This document shows positions 49,165 through 57,329 of a stretch of 64,000 nucleotides of DNA, in pieces. The stretch is from Cohnella sp. SGD-V74. GTDB taxonomy: Bacteria; Bacillota; Bacilli; Paenibacillales; Paenibacillaceae. The translations under genes and the position numbers were made by a program. Below the pieces are notes generated by a model that was not told where the DNA came from, did no database searches, and worked only from the letters and a program-made list of their open reading frames with translations. The first letter of the stretch is position 1. Each line of letters opens with the position of its first letter. The stretch lies in contig NZ_PVYW01000029.1 in the NCBI RefSeq assembly GCF_003001675.1, forward strand, positions 1-64,000, written 5' to 3'.

Positions 49165-49186
49165 AATATCGAATTTTTACGATATT
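49165..49186. promoter_or_regulatory. AATATCG-N8-CGATATT inverted repeat
   Basis: Seven-base arms, AT-rich spacer, 25 to 46 bases upstream of the sulfurtransferase start. Size and composition fit an ArsR-type or similar repressor operator; the regulator gene is not in the window. Confidence 0.5.
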
Positions 49187-49410
49187 CAATAAATCCTTTG
49201 AACTTTACTTTCCCCCTTTGCACTCTCTTCGAACTCTACGTTCTCCTCAAGCCCAAACCACTCGTCCTTCTGCCTGCAAAAGCTCGTTCCTCTTATCATA
49301 CCACGCCCAGCCACGATTTCGTTAGTTCCACGCGAGTTGGAATTCCTCCATGATGTTGTGGTTTTACCCCGCAAGAAAATAAATTTTTACACAAACATGC
49401 AATTAAAAAC

Positions 49411-49438
49411 AACCAAAACAAACAAAAGTAACTACAAT
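49411..49438 (+). promoter_or_regulatory. CAAAA-rich operator/promoter region of the phn operon
   Basis: Repeated AAC/CAAAA units (AACCAAAACAAACAAAAG) end in TACAAT (49433-49438), a plausible -10. DeoR-family repressors often bind such direct repeats and a deoR gene is third in the operon. No convincing -35 was found. Confidence 0.45.
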
Positions 49439-49479
49439 TAAGTTGTGATCGCACATTTAGGAGAAGAGAGGTTGGAGAC

Positions 49480-50304
49480 ATGACAACCCCATACAAAGGA
49501 AACATTCAAGCAGTGATCTTCGATTGGGCCGGAACGATGGTCGATTACGGGTGCTTTGCGCCTCTGGTCGTCTTCGTGAACGTCTTCCGTGACAAAGGAA
49601 TCGAAATTACGCCCGAAGAAGCGCGCATTCCCATGGGGATGCTTAAGCGGGATCATATTCAAGCCCTTCTGCGCATGGAGCGGATTGAAGCGTTGTGGAG
49701 AGATCGCTTCGGCCGGACGCCGACGGAGGCGGATGTCGACGAGCTGTACGCCGAGTTCGAACCGATGCTGTTCGCGGGCTTGGCGGCTTATACCGATCCC
49801 GTGCCCGGCGCGTTGGAGGTCGTCGCGAAGCTGCGTGCGGACGGATTGAAGATCGGATCGACGACGGGGTATACGGCGGCAATGATGGAAGTGGTCGCCG
49901 CAGAGGCCAAGCGCAAAGGCTACGCGCCCGATACGCTCGTGACTCCGAACGACGTGGCGGCCGGGCGGCCCTATCCGTGGATGTGCTATCGCAACGCGGA
50001 GCTGCTCGGCATCCATCCGATGGCCGCTATGGTGAAAGTCGGCGATACGACGAGCGACGTGCTCGAAGGGGGCAACGCGGGAATGTGGAGCGTGGGCGTC
50101 ATTAAAGGCGGCAGCGAGCTCGGCTTGTCGGAAGCCGAAGTAGCCGCAATGCCCCAGACCGAATTGGACCAGCGAATGGAAGCAGTTGCCGAACGGTTCC
50201 GCCGGGCGGGCGCGCACTACGTCATCGAGCAGATTGCCGACTTGCCGGCCGTCATTGAAGAGATCAACGAGAAAAACGCAGCGGCGAACGAAGGAGCGCA
50301 ATAA
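49480..50304 (+). CDS. phnX: Phosphonoacetaldehyde hydrolase
   Basis: A 274-residue HAD-superfamily enzyme that splits phosphonoacetaldehyde into acetaldehyde and phosphate. Nucleophile Asp15 in AVIFDWAGTMVDYG; Schiff-base lysine (Lys56) in PMGMLKRDHIQ; GSTTGYT; late acidic motif KVGDTTSDV. Length is normal. It lies one base before phnW, which makes its substrate from 2-aminoethylphosphonate. Confidence 0.96.
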   Translation: MTTPYKGNIQAVIFDWAGTMVDYGCFAPLVVFVNVFRDKGIEITPEEARIPMGMLKRDHIQALLRMERIEALWRDRFGRTPTEADVDELYAEFEPMLFAGLAAYTDPVPGALEVVAKLRADGLKIGSTTGYTAAMMEVVAAEAKRKGYAPDTLVTPNDVAAGRPYPWMCYRNAELLGIHPMAAMVKVGDTTSDVLEGGNAGMWSVGVIKGGSELGLSEAEVAAMPQTELDQRMEAVAERFRRAGAHYVIEQIADLPAVIEEINEKNAAANEGAQ

Positions 50305-50305
50305 G

Positions 50306-51427
50306 ATGAACATCGACTTGCTGGACGACAATCCGTACTTGCTGTTGACGCCGGGACCGCTTTCGACAAGCAAACGCGTTAAAGCCGCCATGTTGAAGGA
50401 CTGGTGCACATGGGATAGAGATTATAACGATCTTGTCCAGGAAATCCGTTCGAGGCTGGTCGCCATGGCTACGACGCAAACCGAACTGTACTCCAGCGTG
50501 CTGATGCAAGGAAGCGGCACGTTCTGCGTGGAGTCCGTCATCGGCAGCGCGTTGGGCGCCGGAGACAAGCTGCTCGTCATAGTCAACGGCGCTTACGGCA
50601 GTCGTATCGCTCAGATGGCAGGGGTGCTCGGCATCGATACAGTCGTCCTGGACAGCGGCGAAGTGGCTCTCCCCGATCTGCGGCGGCTGGAGGCGACGCT
50701 TCAAGCCGATGCCGCCATTACACATGTCGCTATCGTTCACTGCGAGACGACAACAGGCATCTTGAATCCGATCGAAGAAGCCGGGCGCATTGCCAAACAA
50801 TACGGCAAAATCTTCATCGTAGACGCCATGAGCAGCTTCGGCGGCATTCCTCTCGACGTCGCCGACATCGGCATTGACTTCCTGATCAGCAGCGCCAACA
50901 AGTGCATTCAGGGCGTGCCGGGATTCGGCTTCATTATCGCCCGGAAGGAACGCTTGCAAGAGTGCGAAGGCCGGGCCAGATCGCTGTCTCTCGACCTGTA
51001 CGATCAGTGGCGCCACATGGAGGCGAACGGAGGAAAGTGGAGGTACACGTCCCCAACCCACGTCGTGCGTGCCTTCTACGAAGCGCTTCGCGAGCTGCAA
51101 GAAGAAGGCGGCCCGAAGGCGCGTTACGAGAGATATGCGCGGAACCAGTCGACGCTGACTGCCGGCATGCGGGCGCTCGGTTTCCGCACGCTGCTTCCGG
51201 ACGAACTGCAATCGCCGATCATTACGTCCTTCTACTTCCCAGAGGACCCGCCCTTTAAATTCGAAGATTTATACAAGCAACTGAAATCGCGGGGATTCGT
51301 CATCTACCCGGGCAAAATTTCACACGCCGATACATTCCGCATCGGCAATATCGGAGAAGTCCGCGAAGAAGACATCCGCAGGCTGATCGCGGCAGTCGGC
51401 TCCTGCTATGCACCTGCAATCGAGTAA
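50306..51427 (+). CDS. phnW: 2-aminoethylphosphonate-pyruvate transaminase
   Basis: A 373-residue class V aminotransferase (usual length 360-370). LLTPGPLSTS at the N terminus, CTWDRDYNDL, VDAMSSFGGIP and the PLP lysine in SANKCIQGVPGFGF. It converts 2-aminoethylphosphonate plus pyruvate to phosphonoacetaldehyde plus alanine. AAGGAG lies nine bases before the ATG; the longer frame from 50186 overlaps phnX. Together with phnX it releases phosphate from aminoethylphosphonate; no dedicated transporter is seen beside it. Confidence 0.96.
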   Translation: MNIDLLDDNPYLLLTPGPLSTSKRVKAAMLKDWCTWDRDYNDLVQEIRSRLVAMATTQTELYSSVLMQGSGTFCVESVIGSALGAGDKLLVIVNGAYGSRIAQMAGVLGIDTVVLDSGEVALPDLRRLEATLQADAAITHVAIVHCETTTGILNPIEEAGRIAKQYGKIFIVDAMSSFGGIPLDVADIGIDFLISSANKCIQGVPGFGFIIARKERLQECEGRARSLSLDLYDQWRHMEANGGKWRYTSPTHVVRAFYEALRELQEEGGPKARYERYARNQSTLTAGMRALGFRTLLPDELQSPIITSFYFPEDPPFKFEDLYKQLKSRGFVIYPGKISHADTFRIGNIGEVREEDIRRLIAAVGSCYAPAIE

Positions 51428-51449
51428 TGTATGAAAGGAGACTCCCCCA

Positions 51450-52235
51450 TTGTCACTCATAGGAGAAGAACGAAAAGCGATCATTCTGGATCAGCTGAAT
51501 ATGGAAGGCCAAGTCAAAACGTTCGAATTGGTCAAGAAGCTTGGCGTGTCTTCCGAGACGATCCGCCGATATCTGGAAGAGCTCGAAGAAGAGAACCGGT
51601 TGAAACGCGTCTACGGCGGAGCCGTCAAAATCAATCTGAGCGCGGAGGAACCTTCCTACTTGAAACGGGAGGTGCTCCATGCCGAGGAGAAACAGCGCAT
51701 CGGCCGGGCGGCGGCTTCTCTCGTCGAAGATAACGACGTCGTCTTCATCGACGACGGCACGACGCCTCTGCAGATGATCCAGTTTCTGATGAACAAGTCG
51801 AACTTGACGGTGTTGACGATGTCTTTGCCGGCCTTGCACCAGTTGGTCGAATACAAGAACAGAGATTTGTTCTCCGGAGACATCTACCTGATCGGCGGCA
51901 AGGTCAATGCGATGCATTCCCGGGTGACCGGCCCGATTGCGGAGAAGATCGTATCGCTGTTCCATGCGGACAAAGCCTTCATTTCTATCGACGGCATCGT
52001 GCTGAACAAAGGCATTACCTCGTTCGATGCGGAACGGGGACAGCTTGTCTCCCGGGTGATCGAGAACGCCAAGCAGACGATCGTCATGACGGACAGCTCG
52101 AAAATCGGATTGACCCAGCTGTACCTGATGGCCGGCTGGCGCGACGTAGATATCGTGATCAGCGACGTATCCGTTCCGAAGGGCTGGAGGCAGACGCTGG
52201 ACGAGATGGGCGTCGACTGGATATGGGCGCAATAA
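51450..52235 (+). CDS. DeoR/GlpR family regulator of the phn genes
   Basis: A 261-residue DeoR protein: HTH at residues 5-60 (GEERKAIILDQLNMEGQVKTF, LGVSSETIRRYLEELEEE), then a DeoRC domain with DGTTPLQMIQFL and LIGGKVNA. These domains bind phosphorylated metabolites. The start is TTG at 51450, nine bases after GGAG. Position in the phnX-phnW operon suggests that it controls 2-aminoethylphosphonate use. Confidence 0.88.
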   Translation: MSLIGEERKAIILDQLNMEGQVKTFELVKKLGVSSETIRRYLEELEEENRLKRVYGGAVKINLSAEEPSYLKREVLHAEEKQRIGRAAASLVEDNDVVFIDDGTTPLQMIQFLMNKSNLTVLTMSLPALHQLVEYKNRDLFSGDIYLIGGKVNAMHSRVTGPIAEKIVSLFHADKAFISIDGIVLNKGITSFDAERGQLVSRVIENAKQTIVMTDSSKIGLTQLYLMAGWRDVDIVISDVSVPKGWRQTLDEMGVDWIWAQ

Positions 52236-52237
52236 AA

Positions 52238-52272
52238 CAAGCGCCGATCCGGTGTCCCGGCGGCGCCGCTTG
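52238..52272. terminator. Bidirectional terminator between deoR and the MFS gene
   Basis: CAAGCG at 52238-52243 pairs with CGCTTG at 52267-52272; an inner GC-rich stem follows. Leftward it is followed by TTTT. Confidence 0.7.
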
Positions 52273-52290
52273 CTTTGACCTGATCCCGCT

Positions 52291-53490
52291 TTACCCGGCG
52301 ACAATCCCAGCTCCGGCCCTGGCCCGCTCCAACCCCTTAGCCGACAGCAGCGCCCATACGATGACCGCCAGCATAAGAACGGCAAAGCCCGCGAACAGCC
52401 AACGCGTCGCCTCCATGCCGTAGTCGTCCAGGAACCAGCCGGTCAAGCGAGGCATCAGCGCCCCGCCGATTCCGCCGAACGCCATCAGCAGGCTCGTCGT
52501 GCGCTCGGTCATCCCCGGCACGGCCCGGTTGGCGAAGACGAGCGCGATCGCGAACATCCCCGACATCGCCAATCCCGCGAGGCACGTCAGCGCGAAAGTC
52601 GCCCAGGTGCCGCTGAAGCCGCCCATCAACAAGAAGATCAGTGCCGCCGCCAGACAAGTTACGAGCATATATACGCCGCCGCCCCAGCGGTCGGCCGCTT
52701 GTCCCGACACCACTCTTCCGACCGCCATCGCTCCCCAGAACAAGCTGAGCGACAGGGATGCCGACGACTCGGACAGGCCGTTCTGGTTCACCAGAAGCGA
52801 CGGGAGATAATGCACGAAGCTCATCTCCAGCCCGACATAGACGGCGAAGAACACGGAGCAAGCCGCCAGCACGACCAACGACCTTCCCCGGTTCGGCATG
52901 CCCCGCAGCCCTGCCCCGGAATGCGCCGCGCTCTCGACGGGACGGTCCAGAATGGTCGGCCAGAAGAACAACCAAGCCGCCAACGTGATGAGAGCCAGCC
53001 CGCCGACAAGCGCGAACGCCGCTTCCCAGTTTCCGCCGGAAATAAGCGCGGCGCCGGCGAACGGCATCAGCAGCGCGCCCACGCCGAAGAAAATTTCGAC
53101 TCTGCTCATCGCTACGTTCGCGTTGCCCATGGCGGAGCCTATTATGAAAGAGCCGACGACCGCCTCCGTCGTCCCGAACCCGAATCCGGCGAACGGCGCC
53201 GCCGTCAGCATCACGCTCCACGACGGTTGAAACGCATAGATGATCTCCGCGACGGCCATAATTCCAAGCGCGCCGAGCAGCAGCGGCTTCTTGCCGATCC
53301 GCCCCATCAGCCACGGAGCAAGCGTAATACCGATCATACCGCCCAGGAACTGATTCATGACCAGTTGTCCGCCATCCCCGTACTTGATCCCGTATGCCGC
53401 GACCATCGGCTCCATGACGGTGCCGACGACCAGTTGCCCGATCCCTACTACCAAGTATGCGATACATCCCAAGAAGACCAGTCTGCCCAC
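52291..53490 (-). CDS. MFS transporter
   Basis: A 399-residue protein with about 12 membrane helices in two halves. Cytoplasmic loop between helices 2 and 3: APWLMGRIGKKPLLL; the equivalent in the second half is SGQAADRWGG. A central loop near residues 190-208 separates the halves. Resembles FucP/YfkF-like sugar or drug MFS members; the substrate is not predictable. Convergent with the phn operon, so not obviously part of it. Confidence 0.88.
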   Translation of the reverse strand: MGRLVFLGCIAYLVVGIGQLVVGTVMEPMVAAYGIKYGDGGQLVMNQFLGGMIGITLAPWLMGRIGKKPLLLGALGIMAVAEIIYAFQPSWSVMLTAAPFAGFGFGTTEAVVGSFIIGSAMGNANVAMSRVEIFFGVGALLMPFAGAALISGGNWEAAFALVGGLALITLAAWLFFWPTILDRPVESAAHSGAGLRGMPNRGRSLVVLAACSVFFAVYVGLEMSFVHYLPSLLVNQNGLSESSASLSLSLFWGAMAVGRVVSGQAADRWGGGVYMLVTCLAAALIFLLMGGFSGTWATFALTCLAGLAMSGMFAIALVFANRAVPGMTERTTSLLMAFGGIGGALMPRLTGWFLDDYGMEATRWLFAGFAVLMLAVIVWALLSAKGLERARAGAGIVAG

Positions 53491-53607
53491 GATTCGCTAT
53501 CTCCTTTATCTAAGTCCAATTCCCCTATCATACCACGTTCGCCCTCATCTATAATAGAACGTGGAACGGGTCCAGGAAGCCCGCGACAAGCCGGAAGGAG
53601 AGAAATG

Positions 53608-54105
53608 ATGAGCCATCTCGCACCACCCCCGCTAACGCTGGAGCCGATGACCGAACAGGATGGACGGGAGGTATGCCGCTGGCGCTACCCCGAGCCCTAC
53701 CACCTGTTCAGGTGGCCGCCTTGGGACGACATGGTCAAGCACGAACGGGAATTCGGGGATCCTCATATCCGCTCCCGCCAATACTTGTCCGTAAGAGCCC
53801 CCGATGACGAGCGGTTGATCGGATACGTGCAGCTGTTCCCGATGGAGCGAACGGTTCGGATCGGCATGGGCTTGCGCCCCGATTGCTGCGACCGGGGCTG
53901 GGGAGTTCATCTGACCCGGCTGGTCGTGCAGGAAGCGGCTCGCAGGCGGCCCGATGCGGAAATCGACCTGGAAGTGGAGAAATGGAACCGCCGCGCAATC
54001 CGGACCTACGAGAAGGCGGGGTTCGTCGTCACGGATCAATACGACCGCAGAGCCACGCACGGAATCGTCAGCGTGTACTGCATGGTATGGCGGGGAATGG
54101 CATAA
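53608..54105 (+). CDS. GNAT family N-acetyltransferase
   Basis: A 165-residue RimI/RimJ-like acetyltransferase: LTLEPMTEQDGREVCRWRYP, a degenerate acetyl-CoA loop RPDCCDRGWGVHLTRLV, and VEKWNRRAIRTYEKAGFVVT. The ATG at 53608 is seven bases after GGAG. An open frame extends far upstream through the MFS gene in antisense, but has no start signal and is rejected. Confidence 0.85.
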   Translation: MSHLAPPPLTLEPMTEQDGREVCRWRYPEPYHLFRWPPWDDMVKHEREFGDPHIRSRQYLSVRAPDDERLIGYVQLFPMERTVRIGMGLRPDCCDRGWGVHLTRLVVQEAARRRPDAEIDLEVEKWNRRAIRTYEKAGFVVTDQYDRRATHGIVSVYCMVWRGMA

Positions 54106-54217
54106 CCGCCAAGCCCCCTTCATAGAACTATAGAGAACAACCAAGAATGAGTTTGCTCCTGTCAGGCAGTTTCACCAGAAAAGGGCGTTAAACCCCTATT
54201 AAGGAGGCTGTAACTGA

Positions 54218-54421
54218 ATGAAGGCGCTAAACGTCATTAGCCTGATCCTTGTCATCCTGGGAGGGTTGAACTGGCTGTCGGTCGGCTTGTTCGAGTACGA
54301 CGTCGTAAGTGAACTCTTCGGCGGTGCGGACGAGGTCGGCTCGAAGATCGTGTATATCATCGTCGGAATCGCGGCGCTGTACACGATCGCCCTTCTTCCG
54401 AAGGTCGCCAAGGACGACTAG
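54218..54421 (+). CDS. DUF378 small membrane protein
   Basis: A 67-residue protein with two membrane helices (NVISLILVILGGLNWLSVGLF and IVYIIVGIAALYTIALL) around an acidic loop. Matches DUF378 (B. subtilis YuzA type), with the conserved GGLNWLxVG motif. Function unknown. AAGGAGG lies upstream of the ATG. Stands alone. Confidence 0.9.
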   Translation: MKALNVISLILVILGGLNWLSVGLFEYDVVSELFGGADEVGSKIVYIIVGIAALYTIALLPKVAKDD

Positions 54422-54493
54422 AGAGAAGAACGGAACCTGGCTGCGGAATCTCCCGGCGTCATGCCGCCGGGAAGACTCCGCGGCCTCATTTTT

Positions 54494-54784
54494 TTACAAC
54501 CGGTCGTAAGCCAGCGCCGATTCCACGTCCAGAGAGGTCAGTCCCCCGGAATGCCACGTCGTCAGCCGCAGCGTCACCCGCTTGTAGTCGATGCCGATCA
54601 ACGGGTGATGATTGTGCTCCTCCGCGATAGCCGCGACCTTGCCCACGAACGCGATCGCCTCCATGAAGGATGGAAATACCCTTTTTCGGACGAGCCATTT
54701 GCCATCCTCCTCGACCTTCCACCCTTCCAGCTGAAGCAGCGCTTCCTCCAGCTCTTTTTCCGTCAACAACGGTCGTTTCCCCAT
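54494..54784 (-). CDS. phhB: 4a-hydroxytetrahydrobiopterin dehydratase (PCD/DCoH)
   Basis: A 96-residue pterin-4a-carbinolamine dehydratase. The active-site pattern is complete: EEHNHHPLIGIDYKRV and LTTWHSGGLTSLD. The enzyme dehydrates the carbinolamine formed by aromatic hydroxylases or serves molybdopterin salvage; no hydroxylase gene is nearby, so the substrate context is open. Confidence 0.92.
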   Translation of the reverse strand: MGKRPLLTEKELEEALLQLEGWKVEEDGKWLVRKRVFPSFMEAIAFVGKVAAIAEEHNHHPLIGIDYKRVTLRLTTWHSGGLTSLDVESALAYDRL

Positions 54785-54878
54785 GCTCGGCCTCCTTCGT
54801 TCTGCTTTCTCTCCCTTCCCTTTCGCCCTTCCCGCGGGTCGACCTTGCGACGAATTTGCGAAAAAGAAGGTTCTCCTC

Positions 54879-54906
54879 TAAAGCTTTCGCCCTTCCCTGT
54901 CGATAA
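54879..54906 (+). promoter_or_regulatory. Sigma-D-type (flagellar) promoter of motAB
   Basis: TAAA at 54879-54882, 16 bases, then GTCGATAA at 54899-54906, against the consensus TAAA-N14-16-GCCGATAT. It lies 75 bases before motA, as expected for a late motility operon. Confidence 0.8.
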
Positions 54907-54980
54907 AACTATTATCGTGTCGGCTGTAAGTGCAAGCTCCTGTCGCGTACATAACATTCTTCCATATATCGGGGTGTACG

Positions 54981-55787
54981 ATGAAAAATTCAATCTTCAT
55001 TGGTTTGGCTCTTGGTCTGGTCGCTCTTGTTTTCGGGATGTATTTGAAAGGCGCTCCGATCATCAATCTGGTCAACAATCCGGCCGCCTACATCATCATT
55101 CTTGTCGGGACCGCCGCGTCCGTCTTCGTGGCCTTTCCGATGTCGGACCTCGCCAAAGTGCCCAAGCTGTTCAAGCTGATCTTCTCCGAGCCCAAGCTTA
55201 TCGCTCGCGAGAGAGTCATCGAGATGTTTACGGAATGGGCGACGATTACGCGCCGCGAAGGCTTGCTTGCTCTGGAAGCCCGCGTAGACGAGATCGAAGA
55301 TCCGTTCTTGAAGAACGGCATGAGAATGATCATCGACGGCAACGAGCAGGATTTCGTTCGCGACGTTCTGCTGGAGGATATCTCGACGACGGAAGAGCGT
55401 CACCGCGCCGGCGCTCAGATCTTCTCCCAAGCCGGTATGTACGCTCCGACGCTCGGGGTGCTCGGAGCGGTTATCGGACTGATCGCCGCGCTGGGCAATC
55501 TCGCTGACATGAACGCGCTGGCCCATGCCATCGCCGCCGCGTTTATCGCCACGCTGCTCGGTATTTTCACGGGTTACGTGTTATGGCATCCGATGTCCAA
55601 CAGGTTGAAGCGCCTTTCCAAACGCGAGGTCGACTTGAAGCTGATGATGGTGGAAGGGCTTCTCTCGATTCAGTCGGGCGTATCCACGATCGCCATCCAG
55701 CAGAAGCTTCTCGTGTTCCTGACTCCTACGGAGCGGCTGGCGTTCACCGAGAAGGAGGACGAACAGCGTGAGCAAAAAACGGCATGA
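54981..55787 (+). CDS. motA: Flagellar stator protein MotA
   Basis: A 268-residue MotA/TolQ/ExbB-type stator: four membrane segments (FIGLALGLVALVFGMYL; AAYIIILVGTAASVFVAF; two after residue 145), a large cytoplasmic loop, and the conserved ALGVLG-type APTLGVLGAVIGLIAAL helix with the channel Pro. With MotB it conducts ions to drive the flagellum. The start at 54981 gives the normal length; a frame opening 51 bases earlier is ignored. It overlaps motB by 20 bases. Confidence 0.95.
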   Translation: MKNSIFIGLALGLVALVFGMYLKGAPIINLVNNPAAYIIILVGTAASVFVAFPMSDLAKVPKLFKLIFSEPKLIARERVIEMFTEWATITRREGLLALEARVDEIEDPFLKNGMRMIIDGNEQDFVRDVLLEDISTTEERHRAGAQIFSQAGMYAPTLGVLGAVIGLIAALGNLADMNALAHAIAAAFIATLLGIFTGYVLWHPMSNRLKRLSKREVDLKLMMVEGLLSIQSGVSTIAIQQKLLVFLTPTERLAFTEKEDEQREQKTA

Positions 55788-56598
55788 ACATCATGAGGAG
55801 CACGCGGACGAGTCCTGGCTCCTTCCCTATTCCGACCTGATGACCTTGCTGCTGGCGCTGTTCATCGTTCTATATGCGTCCAGCTCGGTCAATATCTCCA
55901 AGCTGGAAGAATTGAGTCAAGCGTTCAAATCGGCGCTCAGCTCCGGCATCGGCGTTCTGGACGGCGGCTCCATTACGGAAGACGACCAGTTGAAACGCCG
56001 TACCGACGACATTCAGAACCGTCTCGACAACGGACGGAAGAACAAGACTCGCGCAGTGCTGCAGCAAGAAGAGCAAGAAAATTTGGAAAAGCTGAAGGAA
56101 AATCTGGATCAATATATCGAGAAGAACGGTTTGTCCACACAGCTTGAGACGCAGTTGAATCAATCGCAGCTGCTGATCACGATCCGGGATAACGCCCTGT
56201 TCGCTTCCGGCAGCGCCACCATCAAGCCTGAGTCGCAGAAGCTGGCCGCAGCGATTGGTACGATGCTCGAACAATACCCGGATTATGAAGTCCAGGTGAA
56301 GGGACATACCGACAACCAGCCGATCAATACCTTCGAGTTCCCGTCCAACTACGAGCTCAGCTCCAAACGGGCCATCAACTTCATGAAGATTCTGCTCGAG
56401 AACGAAGCTTTCGATCCGAAGCAATTCAGCGCGACCGGCTACGCGGAATTCCACCCGCTGGAGAGCAACGCCACCGAAGCCGGCAGAGCCGTAAACCGCA
56501 GAGTCGAGGTTTCCATTCTGCGGCACTACGTCGAACCGACCGAAGGCAGCCAGTCGATCTCGGTGAACGCAAGCGAAGCCCAAGCTGCATCTGAATAA
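55768..56598 (+). CDS. motB: Flagellar stator protein MotB
   Basis: A 276-residue stator: one N-terminal helix with the ion-binding Asp in WLLPYSDLMTLLLALFIVLYA, a plug/linker, and a C-terminal OmpA-like peptidoglycan-binding domain (VQVKGHTDNQPI, NYELSSKRAINF, RAVNRRVEVSI). The start is GTG at 55768, nine bases after GGAGG and inside motA. Proton versus sodium coupling is not decided by the sequence I can see. Confidence 0.95.
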   Translation: MSKKRHEHHEEHADESWLLPYSDLMTLLLALFIVLYASSSVNISKLEELSQAFKSALSSGIGVLDGGSITEDDQLKRRTDDIQNRLDNGRKNKTRAVLQQEEQENLEKLKENLDQYIEKNGLSTQLETQLNQSQLLITIRDNALFASGSATIKPESQKLAAAIGTMLEQYPDYEVQVKGHTDNQPINTFEFPSNYELSSKRAINFMKILLENEAFDPKQFSATGYAEFHPLESNATEAGRAVNRRVEVSILRHYVEPTEGSQSISVNASEAQAASE

Positions 56599-56605
56599 AC
56601 TTACG

Positions 56606-56644
56606 GAACGCCCGGAGATGGTCTCTCCGCGGCGTTCTTTTTTT
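56606..56644 (+). terminator. Terminator of motAB
   Basis: GAACGCC-CGGAGA pairs with TCTCCG-CGGCGTTC around TGGTC, followed by TTTTTTT (56638-56644). The stop codon of the convergent gene lies at the end of this T-run. Confidence 0.92.
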
Positions 56645-57327
56645 CATTGCTTGCCGAACAGCCGCTTGCCGAACAGCCGCTTGCCTTCGTACAGATGCGT
56701 TCCCGCAGCCGCATCGCTTCGCGCGGCGCGAACCATCGCGGCCGCCACGGAGTCCGCCTGAACGGCCTTATACTTGGCCAAGGGGCCGGCGAGCAGAGGA
56801 TTGAGCGGTTTCATCGCATAACCGAAGAATCGTTCTCCCCTGCGGTACTCCTGACGCTCCCCGAGCAGCAGCGAAGGACGGAATACATGCAGCTCCGGTA
56901 TCCCCAGCTTCTCCAAGTCCCGCTCCAGCTCTCCCTTCACGCGGCTGTAGAAAATCGAAGACGAGGCCGAAGCCCCGACCGCGGAGACCAGCAGGAATCG
57001 CTTGCCTCCGGATGCCGCCGCTTGCCTGCCAAGCGCCATCGGGTAGTCGTAATCGACCCGGCGGAACGCCTCTCGCGTTCCGGCCGTCCTGATCGTCGTG
57101 CCCAGCGCGCAGTACCAATCGTCCGCCGCCGTATCCGCCAGCGCCCCCGGGAGGTTGTCCACAGTGACTTCGACCTGCTCGAGCTTGGGATGGCTGATCG
57201 GCAGCGGCTTCCGGACGAAGGCGACGACGCGGCCATAGCCGGGATCGTCCAGCAGCCGGCGAAGCAGGCAAGAGCCGACCAGTCCGGAAGCGCCGGCGAT
57301 TGCCGCCGTTGTTGATGAAGAAGTCAT
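56644..57327 (-). CDS. NAD(P)H-binding atypical SDR (HTATIP2/YbjT-like)
   Basis: A 227-residue Rossmann protein: AAIAGASGLVGSCLLRRLL, CALGTTIRTAG, FLLVSAVGAS, YSRVKGELERDL, HVFRPSLLLG. Related proteins are oxidoreductase-like but of unknown activity. The C terminus is GKRLFGKRLFGKQ, made by a 15-bp tandem duplication (CTTGCCGAACAGCCG twice), so the tail length may vary between strains. Confidence 0.85.
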   Translation of the reverse strand: MTSSSTTAAIAGASGLVGSCLLRRLLDDPGYGRVVAFVRKPLPISHPKLEQVEVTVDNLPGALADTAADDWYCALGTTIRTAGTREAFRRVDYDYPMALGRQAAASGGKRFLLVSAVGASASSSIFYSRVKGELERDLEKLGIPELHVFRPSLLLGERQEYRRGERFFGYAMKPLNPLLAGPLAKYKAVQADSVAAAMVRAARSDAAAGTHLYEGKRLFGKRLFGKQ

Positions 57328-57329
57328 CC

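Noticed and set aside
52337..53467. A 376-codon frame within the MFS gene, same strand, other phase
   Set aside because: Arg/Gly-rich shadow translation; the other phase gives 12 hydrophobic helices.
52699..53607. Long N-terminal extension of the GNAT gene
   Set aside because: It runs antisense through the MFS gene and has no start signal; GGAG lies correctly before the ATG at 53608.
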